64,000 nucleotides of DNA from Caulobacter sp. 602-1. GTDB taxonomy: Bacteria; Pseudomonadota; Alphaproteobacteria; Caulobacterales; Caulobacteraceae. Positions 32,691-40,955 of this stretch are shown piece after piece (positions within the stretch are counted from its first letter, which is position 1; every line of letters starts with the position of its first letter). The notes under the pieces were generated by a model. That model saw only the letters and a list, made by a program, of their open reading frames with translations. It made no database searches and was not told where the DNA came from. Position numbers and translations under genes: made by a program. The stretch covers positions 124,001 to 188,000 of the forward strand of contig NZ_RRYI01000006.1 of NCBI RefSeq assembly GCF_003931565.1, written 5' to 3'.

Positions 32691-33644
32691 ATGGCCGATC
32701 CCTATGTCGATCCGCGCACCGCGGCCCTGCTGGCGCGCATGGGCGATGACTTCGCCGGCGGCCCGGCCGATCCGAGCGTCGCGGAACGACGTCAGGGCTT
32801 GGCGATCGCCGCCGATCTCTACGGCCCTCCGCTGGCGCCAACGGCGCGGATCGAGAACCGCGTGGCCGTCGACGCCCACACCGCCGTGCCCTTACGACTC
32901 TATTGGCCGCTCGACCCGGCGGCCGCCCGCCCGCCCGTGCTGCTGCACATTCATGGCGGCGGTTGGGTGTTGGGCGGAGGGGAAGCCTATGAGCGCGTGG
33001 CCCGCGCCTACGCCCAGGCCAGCGGCTGTCTGGTCGTCGACGTCGACTATCGTCTTGCGCCCGAGCACCGCCATCCCGCCGCCCTCGACGACTGCCTGGC
33101 GGCCTTGGACTGGATCGCCCGGGAGGCCGACGATCTTGGCGCGGACGCCGGCCGGATCTTCGTCACGGGCGACAGCGCCGGCGGTCACCTGGCGGCGCTG
33201 GTCGCCCAGCGCACGACTGTTCCCCTGAGGGGGCAGGTGCTGATCTATCCGGTGACCACGGCCAGCGCCGCCGCCCGGTTCGAAAGCCGCCAGGCCCTGG
33301 GCGACGGGCGCTGGTTCCTGCGAGCCTTCGACATCACGCGCGCCGAACAGGAATATTTCGCCCCTGGAGACCCCAGCCGCGAAACCGCCGATGGCTCGCC
33401 GTTGCTGGCGACCGCTCCGCACCTGGCGCGCACGCCGCCAGCCCTGATCGTCACCGCTTCCCTTGATCCTCTGCGGGACGAAGGCGAGGCCTATGCCCAG
33501 GCCCTGTCGGCCGCCGGTGTCGAGGTCACCTACGACTGCGTCGACGGGACCATCCACGGCTTTGTCCTGTTCGCCGGCGCGATCCCCCTGGGCCGCTTAA
33601 CGCTCGAGACCATTGGCGCCTGGCTGCGCGCCAGAAGCGGCTAG
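32691..33644 (+). CDS. Alpha/beta hydrolase, hormone-sensitive-lipase-like esterase
   Basis: 317 residues. Oxyanion motif HIHGGGWVLGGG, nucleophile motif GDSAGG (Ser), and catalytic Asp (SLDPLRDEG) and His (TIHGFVLF) place it in the HSL/family IV carboxylesterases. No signal peptide, so it is cytosolic. It starts 4 nt after the receptor stop (ATG 32691; GTG 32688 possible) and is almost certainly co-transcribed. It would hydrolyse acyl or aryl esters of whatever the receptor brings in. Convergent with the pectinesterase gene. Confidence 0.92.
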   Translation: MADPYVDPRTAALLARMGDDFAGGPADPSVAERRQGLAIAADLYGPPLAPTARIENRVAVDAHTAVPLRLYWPLDPAAARPPVLLHIHGGGWVLGGGEAYERVARAYAQASGCLVVDVDYRLAPEHRHPAALDDCLAALDWIAREADDLGADAGRIFVTGDSAGGHLAALVAQRTTVPLRGQVLIYPVTTASAAARFESRQALGDGRWFLRAFDITRAEQEYFAPGDPSRETADGSPLLATAPHLARTPPALIVTASLDPLRDEGEAYAQALSAAGVEVTYDCVDGTIHGFVLFAGAIPLGRLTLETIGAWLRARSG

Positions 33645-33674
33645 CGCCGTTTGCTCCATAGCCCGCTCAAACGC

Positions 33675-34781
33675 TCAGGGGCGCCAGGCAAGCACCTTGG
33701 CCTTCGTCATGGCTCGCGCCTGAGCTCGCGAGAGCCATCGCCCTCGAGATAGCGCGCCTGCGCCAGGGCCACGCGGGCGATATTGCCAGAAGCGCGCGTC
33801 CTCGGGCTGCAGCATGGTCCGGGGATTTCCATCCTTGCCGGTGTACCACATTTCGGTCCACCCGGCCGAAGCGATGTGGTCGTCCATCCAGCAGTCGAGG
33901 AAGGCGGCCATGCCGACGAATTTCGGATCGCCATAACGGCCGTCGGGAAACACGCTGGACGGCCGCCAAGGGCGGCCCAGATAGACCGAGCCGACCTTGG
34001 TTCCGGCTTCCTTCGTCAATCGGCATCCCTGGAACACGAAGCCGAATGGCTGAGAGATGGGGGTGCTGGGCGCGACGATATAGCCGTCGATCGGCTCGAC
34101 GGGCCGGGGCCGCGAGCGGATCTCGCAATCTTGAAAATAGGCGCGCCCCGCGCCGAAGATGAAGTCGTAGCTGCCGGTGATCAGGCAACGCTCGAACAGG
34201 CTGGATCCGGCGTCCGGGAACAGCGTGTCCTGGTAGCCCAGGATGTCGATCTCGGTCAGGCGGGCGCGGTCCGAGCCCTTGTCCAGCATCAGGGCCACGG
34301 CCTGTGGACCGCCACCGTCATGCGAGTGAAGCCCGCCGGACCGCGTCATCTCCGCCAGGCCATCGAAGGCGTTTTGAATGGTCAGATTTCGCGCCGAAAA
34401 GTCGGGCGCGCGCACGAACAGGGTCGGCGTGCGGAAGGTGCCCCACCGCTTGCCGTCCGGGGCCGTGAGGCCCGAGGCCGCCAGGTGGCTGACCACCGAG
34501 GCCTTTCGATCTTCGCCGATCAGGTGGACGAACGGCTTGTCGACGACGACCTGTTCGTCCCAAACCCCGCGGGTGACCAGGATCCGATACGGCGTCCTGC
34601 CATCGGCCGGCGCGGCCGCGACCGCCGCCGACAGCTTCGAGAAGACCGGTCCGGCGTGAGGGGCCTCGCCCTCCCCTCGCCAGAGCACCGCGTCGTAGCG
34701 CGGCGCGGCCAAGGCCAGGCTCGGGACGAGCAAGGCCGCGCCGGCCAGGACATCACGACGGGAAACAGCAGGCAGCGACAT
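33675..34781 (-). CDS. Pectinesterase (pectin methylesterase)
   Basis: 368 residues. Signal-like start with a twin-arginine SRRDVLAGAALLVPSLALA. The family signatures are all present: GYQDTLF, GSYDFIFGAGRAYFQDC (catalytic Asp) and YLGRPWRP (Arg), plus the Gln in GGGPQAVALML. It demethylates pectin in the periplasm or outside, making it accessible to lyases. It is the last gene of a minus-strand series sigma factor, FecR, TonB receptor, pectinesterase. A 12-bp stem-loop separates it from the receptor. Confidence 0.93.
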   Translation of the reverse strand: MSLPAVSRRDVLAGAALLVPSLALAAPRYDAVLWRGEGEAPHAGPVFSKLSAAVAAAPADGRTPYRILVTRGVWDEQVVVDKPFVHLIGEDRKASVVSHLAASGLTAPDGKRWGTFRTPTLFVRAPDFSARNLTIQNAFDGLAEMTRSGGLHSHDGGGPQAVALMLDKGSDRARLTEIDILGYQDTLFPDAGSSLFERCLITGSYDFIFGAGRAYFQDCEIRSRPRPVEPIDGYIVAPSTPISQPFGFVFQGCRLTKEAGTKVGSVYLGRPWRPSSVFPDGRYGDPKFVGMAAFLDCWMDDHIASAGWTEMWYTGKDGNPRTMLQPEDARFWQYRPRGPGAGALSRGRWLSRAQARAMTKAKVLAWRP

Positions 34782-34870
34782 GACGTCTCTTTCGAAAAAG
34801 GGTTGGGCGCCGGCCGGGAGGACAGCCGACGCCCAGGATTCCTCGGGAGGAGGAACGTCTTTCCCTTGAT

Positions 34871-34914
34871 GCGCGACAGCCGCCGCAACGCCCCCCCTGC
34901 TTCGGCTGTCGCGC
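34871..34914 (-). promoter_or_regulatory. Intercistronic 12-bp stem-loop
   Basis: Perfect arms GCGCGACAGCCG (34871-34882) and CGGCTGTCGCGC (34903-34914), 20-nt loop, only 6 nt after the receptor stop on the minus strand and with no T-run. It could be a partial terminator or a 3' stabiliser that lowers pectinesterase expression relative to the receptor. Confidence 0.65.
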
Positions 34915-34920
34915 GGGGTC

Positions 34921-37900
34921 CTAGAACGCGTAGCGCAGCCCGAAATTGAACTGCCGGCCTGTATGCGAATAGACGTAGACGCTGTCGCGGTTGCTGTCGG
35001 TGTACTGGTTGTTGAAGGCGTCCGTCAGGTTCAGCCCCTCGAAGGTCAGTTTCAGGCGCTTGTTGATCGCGTAGGACGCCGAGGCGTCGATGGTGGTGAT
35101 CGAGCGCACGCCGTCGATGTCGTTGGTGCTGGTGCCGCTGGGCACGGCGGTCAGGTACTTGTCGCGATAGGCCGCCGAGACGCGGGCGCTGAACGCCTCG
35201 TCCTCGTAGTAGAGCGTGGCGTTGAAGGCGTTCTTCGACAGCCCGACCAGGTCGTTCTGGACAAAGCCGGTCGGCGAGCGGGCCGAGATGTAGTCGATCT
35301 TGGAGTCGACCACCGTCACGTTGAAGATCGCGCCGGTGTGGCGCAGCAGGCCCGGCAGGAAGCTGAACGGCTGCTGGTAGCTGACCTCGATCCCCTTCAG
35401 CGGACCGCCCTTGGTGTTGACCGGCTGGCTGAACAGGAAGGTGTCGCCGGCCGAGACGCCCAAGCCGTCCAGCAGGCTCAGCGGCAGGCCCGAGGCGTTG
35501 AAGGGCTGGGAGATGCGCGAGGTCTGGATGTAGGTGTCGATATCCTTATAGAAGAGACCGACCGACAGCAGCGCGTCCTTGGCGAAGTACCATTCGGCCG
35601 ACAGGTCGTAGGTGGTGGCCCGGATTGGCTTCAGGTTCGGGTTGCCCGAGCTGACGCTGAACACGCCCACCGTCGACAGGCTGCCGCCCGGCGTCAGGCT
35701 GCCGAGGTTCGGACGGGTCATCACCTTGGCCGCGCCGAAGCGCAGCAGGAAGTCGGGCGTGACTTCCGCGGTGACGTTCAGGGCCGGCAGGATGTCGTCA
35801 TAGTCGCGCTTGACGGTGGCCTGCTGGGCCGCGCCGGCCACCAGCTGGTAGCCGGTCGAGCTCTGCTCGGTCTTCACATAGCGGACGCCGATATCGCCAC
35901 GGATCGGCCAGGCGAAGTGGTCGGTGCGGAAGTCCAACTGAGCGTAGGCGGCGCTGTCCTTCTCCTCGACGCTGCGGATGTTGCCGCGGGCGTTGGCGTT
36001 GGAGGCGCCGCTGAGCTGGAAGAGGCCCGTGCCGCTGTAGATATTGAACAGCTTGGCGAAGGCGTCGAGGTCCGGCGCGGCCCAGCTGGTCGGGATGCCC
36101 GAAGCGCCGAGGTTGCGGCCGAAGCCCGAGACCAGCTTGGTCAGGCTGTTCAGCGTCACGCCGGCCGGCAGGGTCGGGACGACGGACTCGTTGACCCGGG
36201 CCTGGGCCCAGGAGTCGAAGTTGTACTTCTTGAAGTTGACGCCGACCTTCAGGTTCAGGCCGTCGTTCAGGCGGTAGTCGCCGTCCAGCTGGGCGGTCGC
36301 GATCTTGTTGGTGACGCCCTGTGGCCGCAGGCGGATCTCCGAGCGCGCCGCGCCGAAATTGTAGGCCGACGGATCGGTGACGTCGAAGCCGAAGTTCATC
36401 GCCGGCAGGTTCGAATTGACCCGATAGTCATACGAGAAGCCATCGGCGTTCTCGCGGTTCAGGATCACCGTCGTCTGGATCGGGTTGTTGAACTCCGACT
36501 TTGAAGCCCCCACCAGCCCGCTGAGCTTGAAGCGGTCGCCGAACTCATGCTCGGCGGTGAAGGTCGCCTGGCTGTACTTGGTGTCCAGCTTGTCGAAGCG
36601 GGTCTCGCTCTCGACGTCGACGTCGTCGAACAGGCCGTAGACCATGTCCCCTTTCGAATTGACCACGCCATCGCGGACGATGATCTCGGGGCGGCCGCCC
36701 TGCGAGGCGTTGCGGGCGAAGGACAGGGCCTCCAGCCAGTTCTCCTCGCGCGTGGCCTTGAAGTCCGAATAGAGCACGTCCAGACCGATCAGGGTGCGGT
36801 CGTCAGGGCGCATCTGGAACGAGCCGGTGACGCCCAGGCGCTTCTGCTCGTGGCTCAGCCGGCCATAGCGCGGGAAGCGCGGGGTGAACACCGAGGCCGT
36901 GCTGGCCGGCTTGAAGGCGGAAGCGGGATTGAAGCCCCCTGCTTCCGTGCCGTTCAGCCAGCCGCCCGAGCCATGGCCCTCTTCCAGCAGCCCGCGTTCG
37001 GTATAGGCCACCGAGACCAGAGCCCCCAGCTTGCCGTCGAACCAGGTGTTGGAGGCCAGAACCGCAAAGCGCGGGTCCCACGACTTGGAGAGGTCGTTGT
37101 AGCCTTCCTGAGCCGAGACCACGAGGGTCGCGCCCTTGTAGTCGAACGGTCGGCCCGTCTGCAGGTCGACGGTGGCGCCCAGGGACCCTTCCTCGGTCTG
37201 GGCCGAGGCGGTCTTGCGCACGGTGATGCTGTTGAAAAGTTCCGAGGCGAAGACGTTGAAGTCAAAGGCGCGGTTGCGGTTGGCGCCGCCCGAACTGTCG
37301 GTGCCGCTGGCCGTGCTCTGGCCCTCGACGCCGTTGATACGCACGCGGGTGAACTGCGGACCAAGGCCGCGAACGGTGATCTGGCGGCCCTCGCCGGCGT
37401 CGCGGGCGATCGAGACGCCCGGCACCCGCTGGATCGACTCGGCCAGGTTGGCGTCCGGGAAGTCGGCGATGTCCTCGGCCTTGATGACGTCGACCACGCC
37501 GCTTGAGCGACGCTTGAGGTTCATGGCGCTCTGCAGGCTGGCGCGGAAGCCGGTGACGACCACGGCCTCGACTTCGGACGAAGCCTCTTCCGGCGGGGCC
37601 GAGACCGGCGCGACGGCCTGGGCGGCGATCATCGGGACCGCGGCGGTGGACGCCAACTGCAGCGAGGCCGTCTGACCCAGAACCGCCGTGCGGCCGTTGT
37701 TGGACACCACGGTCAGGTCCGCGCCGCGCAGCAGGCGCGCCAGGCCTTCCTCGACCGTATAGGCGCCCCGCACGGCGTTGACGCGCTTGCCCGCCACCGC
37801 GCTTTGCGGCGCCAGGATCTGCAACTCGGCCTGCTTGCCGAACTGCGGAATGCCCGTGGCGGCCGACTGCTCGCGCACGTCGAACTTGCGCACCTGGGCG

Positions 37901-37986
37901 TGAGCGCCCGACGCGGCCAGGAGCGCGCTGGCGCCCGCCGCGATCATCAAGCAGGATTTTTCGTAAGTACGCAGCGACGTCCGCAT
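34921..37986 (-). CDS. TonB-dependent receptor with N-terminal STN signalling domain
   Basis: 1021 residues. After a signal peptide (ASGAHA-QV) comes a secretin/TonB N-terminal (STN) domain at about 40-105 (KFDVREQSAATGIPQFGKQ, YTVEEGLARLLRGADLTVV), then a plug (VVVTGFRASLQSAMNLKR, VRGLGPQFTRVRINGVEGQ) and a large barrel ending QFNFGLRYAF. The layout is the FecA type, which signals through FecR to an ECF sigma factor; both genes lie directly upstream. Its receptor subtype is mainly used for carbohydrates, and with the pectinesterase it is probably for pectic oligosaccharides. The ATG at 37986 follows GGGAGGGG. A perfect palindrome precedes it. Confidence 0.93.
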   Translation of the reverse strand: MRTSLRTYEKSCLMIAAGASALLAASGAHAQVRKFDVREQSAATGIPQFGKQAELQILAPQSAVAGKRVNAVRGAYTVEEGLARLLRGADLTVVSNNGRTAVLGQTASLQLASTAAVPMIAAQAVAPVSAPPEEASSEVEAVVVTGFRASLQSAMNLKRRSSGVVDVIKAEDIADFPDANLAESIQRVPGVSIARDAGEGRQITVRGLGPQFTRVRINGVEGQSTASGTDSSGGANRNRAFDFNVFASELFNSITVRKTASAQTEEGSLGATVDLQTGRPFDYKGATLVVSAQEGYNDLSKSWDPRFAVLASNTWFDGKLGALVSVAYTERGLLEEGHGSGGWLNGTEAGGFNPASAFKPASTASVFTPRFPRYGRLSHEQKRLGVTGSFQMRPDDRTLIGLDVLYSDFKATREENWLEALSFARNASQGGRPEIIVRDGVVNSKGDMVYGLFDDVDVESETRFDKLDTKYSQATFTAEHEFGDRFKLSGLVGASKSEFNNPIQTTVILNRENADGFSYDYRVNSNLPAMNFGFDVTDPSAYNFGAARSEIRLRPQGVTNKIATAQLDGDYRLNDGLNLKVGVNFKKYNFDSWAQARVNESVVPTLPAGVTLNSLTKLVSGFGRNLGASGIPTSWAAPDLDAFAKLFNIYSGTGLFQLSGASNANARGNIRSVEEKDSAAYAQLDFRTDHFAWPIRGDIGVRYVKTEQSSTGYQLVAGAAQQATVKRDYDDILPALNVTAEVTPDFLLRFGAAKVMTRPNLGSLTPGGSLSTVGVFSVSSGNPNLKPIRATTYDLSAEWYFAKDALLSVGLFYKDIDTYIQTSRISQPFNASGLPLSLLDGLGVSAGDTFLFSQPVNTKGGPLKGIEVSYQQPFSFLPGLLRHTGAIFNVTVVDSKIDYISARSPTGFVQNDLVGLSKNAFNATLYYEDEAFSARVSAAYRDKYLTAVPSGTSTNDIDGVRSITTIDASASYAINKRLKLTFEGLNLTDAFNNQYTDSNRDSVYVYSHTGRQFNFGLRYAF

Positions 37987-38044
37987 GCGCCCCTCCCTCT
38001 GTGGTTCAAACGGCGCTTCTTGGAACGCCTGTTTGGTGCGATGC

Positions 38045-38064
38045 GACGGAAACCGGTTTCCGTC
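38045..38064. promoter_or_regulatory. 20-bp perfect palindrome, LacI-type operator
   Basis: GACGGAAACCGGTTTCCGTC is fully self-complementary, with the CG centre and AAACCGGTTT core common in LacI-family operators. It lies 58 bp upstream of the receptor start and after the fecR stop, so the receptor may have its own repressible promoter. No LacI gene is adjacent. Confidence 0.65.
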
Positions 38065-38096
38065 AGGCATCGGTCGATTTTTTTTACGCGGCGCGC

Positions 38097-39041
38097 CTAT
38101 TGGCCCCGCAGGACGATGGCGCCGTCGCGCAGGACCACCTTACCGTTGAAGGTGGCGGCGGCGGCCTCGGCGAAGCCTTCGGGGTCGTTGGTCCGGAACC
38201 AGCCGACGAACCGCTCGTCGGCCAGGCGGGCATCGGCGACCTCGATCTTGCGATCGTTGTAGCGGTTGAACTCGGCGGCGGCCTCGGTCAGCGTCTGGCC
38301 GTCCAGGACGATCTGGCCATCCCGCCAGGCGAGCCGCCGGGCCAGATCCGCGTCGGCCTCGGGCGGGATCAGGACGCCGGCCCCATTGTCGGCGAAAACC
38401 CGCTCACCGGCGAAGACGCGGCGCGGCGGCGTCTTGCCATCCTCGGTCCAGACCTCGACCACCCCCTCGGTAACCAGCACGTCGCTGCCGCCCTCGCGCT
38501 TGCGCACCGAAAAGGCCGTGCCGACCGCGCGAACGCGGACCGGGCCGCTCTGGACGACAAAGGGGCGATGCGCATCCTTGGCCACCGCGAACCAGGCTTC
38601 GCCCCGCTCAAGCTTCACGGCGCGAAGTCGCGGCTGCATGTCCACCTTGAGCTCGGAGCTGGTGTTGATCGCCGCCACAGAGCCGTCGGCCATCGGCACC
38701 CGGCGGATTTCGCCTAAGGCTGTGCCGTATCGCTGGGCCAGCAGGCGCGGGCCGATCACCATGGCCGTCAGACCCGCGGCGACGGCACCCAGGCCCGCCA
38801 CGACCCCGCGACGGCTCAGCCGCGGGCGGTCGGGCGCGGCCGGCGCGTGAACGAACAGGGCCTGGGCGCGGTCAAGACGAGTCCAGCCGGCTTCGGCCCG
38901 CGCATAGGCGCCCCTGCGGCGCCGATCGCCGGCCAGCCAGGCGTCGAGCTCGGAGCGGACGGCCTCGCCGTCACGATCGACGCGGACCACCCATCGGGCG
39001 GCGTCCGCCTCGATGTCAGCGGCGCTTTCGCGTTCGACCAT
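38097..39041 (-). CDS. FecR-family anti-sigma/sigma-regulator
   Basis: 314 residues. N-terminal sigma-binding domain (ARWVVRVDRDGEAVRSELDAW), one TM helix (RRGVVAGLGAVAAGLTAMVI, about 80-105) and a periplasmic FecR domain (GEIRRVPMADGSVAAINTSS, VRAVGTAFSVRK) that would contact the receptor STN domain. The ATG at 39041 follows GGAGAG and overlaps the sigma gene by 26 nt; the longer frame is rejected. It relays the receptor-occupied signal to the ECF factor. Confidence 0.92.
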   Translation of the reverse strand: MVERESAADIEADAARWVVRVDRDGEAVRSELDAWLAGDRRRRGAYARAEAGWTRLDRAQALFVHAPAAPDRPRLSRRGVVAGLGAVAAGLTAMVIGPRLLAQRYGTALGEIRRVPMADGSVAAINTSSELKVDMQPRLRAVKLERGEAWFAVAKDAHRPFVVQSGPVRVRAVGTAFSVRKREGGSDVLVTEGVVEVWTEDGKTPPRRVFAGERVFADNGAGVLIPPEADADLARRLAWRDGQIVLDGQTLTEAAAEFNRYNDRKIEVADARLADERFVGWFRTNDPEGFAEAAAATFNGKVVLRDGAIVLRGQ

Positions 39042-39597
39042 CGGTCTTCTCTCCGGCTCCTCGCGCGCCCGCCGGCGCATCCTGTTCGGTCATGGCCGCG
39101 AGGATGGCGCGCAGGCCGCGCACCGCCTCGTTCTCGACCACGTTTTCGCTGACGCCCAGCCGCCGGGCGATCTCGCGCTGAGACACGCCCTCGATCTTGC
39201 GCAGCTCGAAGATCCTGCGGCAGCGATCCGGCAGGGCCGCGATCAGCCCCCTCACCCGCTCCAGCTCTCGCCGGCCCGAGACGATCCGCTCGGCCGAGGG
39301 GTCCTCAAGCGCCAGGTCCAGCGCCTCGATCTCGCTGACGGTCTCGATGCGCACCACGCGGGCGCGGCGGATCTGTTCCAGGGCCACGCTGCGCGCGGCC
39401 TGGAAGAAATAGCCGCGCGGCTCGGCGATATGGTCGATCGTGCTGAGGGCGGCCAAGCGGCAATAGGTCTCCTGAAGGATATCGTCGACGTCGCCAGCCG
39501 CGGCGAATGAGCGCCGCAGCCACGCGCGCACAGCCGCTTCGTGGGGCAGGATTTCCCGCCCCAGCCACGCCACGATGCGCGCACGCCCGTCCGACAC
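39016..39597 (-). CDS. ECF RNA polymerase sigma factor, FecI type
   Basis: 193 residues with region 2 (DVDDILQETYCRLAAL, GYFFQAARSVALEQIRR) and region 4 helix-turn-helix (GVSQREIARRLGVSENVVENEAVRGLRAIL). The GTG at 39597 is preceded by GAGGAAAC. It overlaps fecR, so the pair is translationally linked. Expected to transcribe the STN receptor operon when substrate is bound. FecI-type factors usually serve iron uptake; here the context is carbohydrate. Confidence 0.92.
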   Translation of the reverse strand: MSDGRARIVAWLGREILPHEAAVRAWLRRSFAAAGDVDDILQETYCRLAALSTIDHIAEPRGYFFQAARSVALEQIRRARVVRIETVSEIEALDLALEDPSAERIVSGRRELERVRGLIAALPDRCRRIFELRKIEGVSQREIARRLGVSENVVENEAVRGLRAILAAMTEQDAPAGARGAGEKTDGRTRKRR

Positions 39598-39773
39598 GTT
39601 TCCTCGCCCTGTTATTCGGTCTTCCTATCCCTGCGATGCACGCCCGCGGGATTTCCGTCAAACTTACAGAGAAGCGGGGTGGCGCGAGCGCCGATGGCTG
39701 AGCGGCGCCGTGGACCGTCGTTGGGGTCGTCGTAGGGGGCGGACACGGCGCTGTCCGGTCCGGCCAATGTCAT

Positions 39774-39792
39774 AAATTGGCATGACCAATAA
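39774..39792. promoter_or_regulatory. UxuR/ExuR-like operator
   Basis: AAATTGG-CATGA-CCAATAA: the core ATTGG-N5-CCAAT (39776-39790) resembles the ATTGGTATACCAAT operator of FadR/GntR-type hexuronate regulators. It abuts a TTGACA -35 box before a polyuronate-lyase-like gene. The regulator is not in this window. Confidence 0.55.
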
Positions 39793-39821
39793 TTGACAAG
39801 CCTGAAGATTGGCCAGATATC
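39793..39821 (+). promoter_or_regulatory. Candidate promoter of the lyase gene
   Basis: Perfect -35 TTGACA (39793-39798) and GATATC (39816-39821) after 17 nt. The operator-like palindrome directly upstream would let a repressor block RNA polymerase. Transcript start is expected near 39828. Confidence 0.5.
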
Positions 39822-39849
39822 TTGCTCCAAGAAAGCTTGGGAGGCTTCT

Positions 39850-40908
39850 ATGAAGACCGCATGGCTCGCCGCGTGCGCCCTGATGACCGTGGCGTCCGCG
39901 GCGCACGCCGCCGACTACGGCCTGCTGGGTCCGACCTTTGGCAAGGGCGCGGTGTCGCCCGCGCTTAAGGCGGCGATCGTCGCGCGCGCCGAGGCGACCC
40001 TGGACCGCCCGCCCGGCGCCATCCCGCATGCGCACACCGAAGGCACCCTGCCGGGCAAAGGCATCCGCGAGATCAGCATCAAGGCCCGCGAGGACCAGCC
40101 GATCGTGCTGAACTTCGCGCTGGCCTACCGCCTGACCGGCGACCGCAGGTTCCTGGAGGCCACGGGCCGCTATCTGGAGAACTGGGCCGACATCTACCAG
40201 ATCTCGTTCAATCCGATCGACGAGACCGGCTTCGACACGCTGGTCATGGCCACCGACCTGACGGAGAGCGATCTCCCCGCCCCGATCCGCGCCAAGCTCG
40301 ACGCCTTCTGGCGCAGGATGGCGGTCGGCTATCTCGACGCCATGGACGCGGGGCCGACGAACGCCCACACCAACTGGCAGAGCCACAGGATCAAGATGGC
40401 GACCCTGGCCGCCTACCAGACCGGCGACGTCAAGCTGATCGCCCGCGCCCGCGACGCCTTCCGCAAGCAGATCGGCGTCAACCTCTATGCTGACGGCTCG
40501 ACCTTCGACTTCCACGAGCGCGACGCCCTGCACTACGTCACCTACAATCTCGATCCGCTGATGATGGCCGCCCTGTCGGCCCAGGCGCATGGCGAGGACT
40601 GGTTCAGCTGGAAGAGTCCGACCGGCTCCAGCCTGCCCCATTCGCTGGATTGGTTGGCCGCGTTCGCGCGGGGGGAAAAGACCCACAGCGAGTTCGTCAA
40701 TTCCAAGATCCAGTTCGACCGCGATCGGGCCAATTCGGGACAGAAGGAGTATGCGCCTCACGACTGGGACGTCTCCAACGGCGTCGGCACCTATACCCTG
40801 GCCAGCCTGCTCGACGCCCGATACCTGCCGCTGCGTGACGACCTGGTGAAGCGCACGGGCAAGAAGCCGGCGCCGTGGGCGGAGATCCTGCGGGCCTCGC
40901 GGCCATGA
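39850..40908 (+). CDS. Alginate-lyase-family polysaccharide lyase (possible glucuronan/polyuronate lyase)
   Basis: 352 residues with a Sec signal (ASAAHA-AD), so periplasmic. The alpha/alpha-toroid alginate_lyase domain is recognisable by LNFALAYRLTGDRRFLEAT, AGPTNAHTNWQSHRIKM (Asn/His active-site region) and TFDFHERDALHYVTYNL (His/Tyr). These families cleave uronic-acid polymers by beta-elimination (PL5/PL38-like); the exact substrate is unknown. The ATG at 39850 has GGGAGG 5 nt upstream. It is divergent from the pectin-type sigma/FecR/receptor operon, and the hexuronate-type operator supports a uronate polymer. Confidence 0.85.
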   Translation: MKTAWLAACALMTVASAAHAADYGLLGPTFGKGAVSPALKAAIVARAEATLDRPPGAIPHAHTEGTLPGKGIREISIKAREDQPIVLNFALAYRLTGDRRFLEATGRYLENWADIYQISFNPIDETGFDTLVMATDLTESDLPAPIRAKLDAFWRRMAVGYLDAMDAGPTNAHTNWQSHRIKMATLAAYQTGDVKLIARARDAFRKQIGVNLYADGSTFDFHERDALHYVTYNLDPLMMAALSAQAHGEDWFSWKSPTGSSLPHSLDWLAAFARGEKTHSEFVNSKIQFDRDRANSGQKEYAPHDWDVSNGVGTYTLASLLDARYLPLRDDLVKRTGKKPAPWAEILRASRP

Positions 40909-40919
40909 GTTGACCCGGG

Positions 40920-40951
40920 TTCTCCCGCCTGCCTTGATCCTCGCGGGAGAA
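40920..40951 (+). promoter_or_regulatory. Stem-loop covering the ribosome-binding site of the DUF2939 gene
   Basis: Perfect 9-bp arms TTCTCCCGC (40920-40928) and GCGGGAGAA (40943-40951). The right arm contains the GGGAG Shine-Dalgarno sequence of the gene starting at 40956, so the hairpin would hide it. It may limit read-through translation or act as a weak terminator for the lyase gene. Confidence 0.6.
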
Positions 40952-40955
40952 ACTT

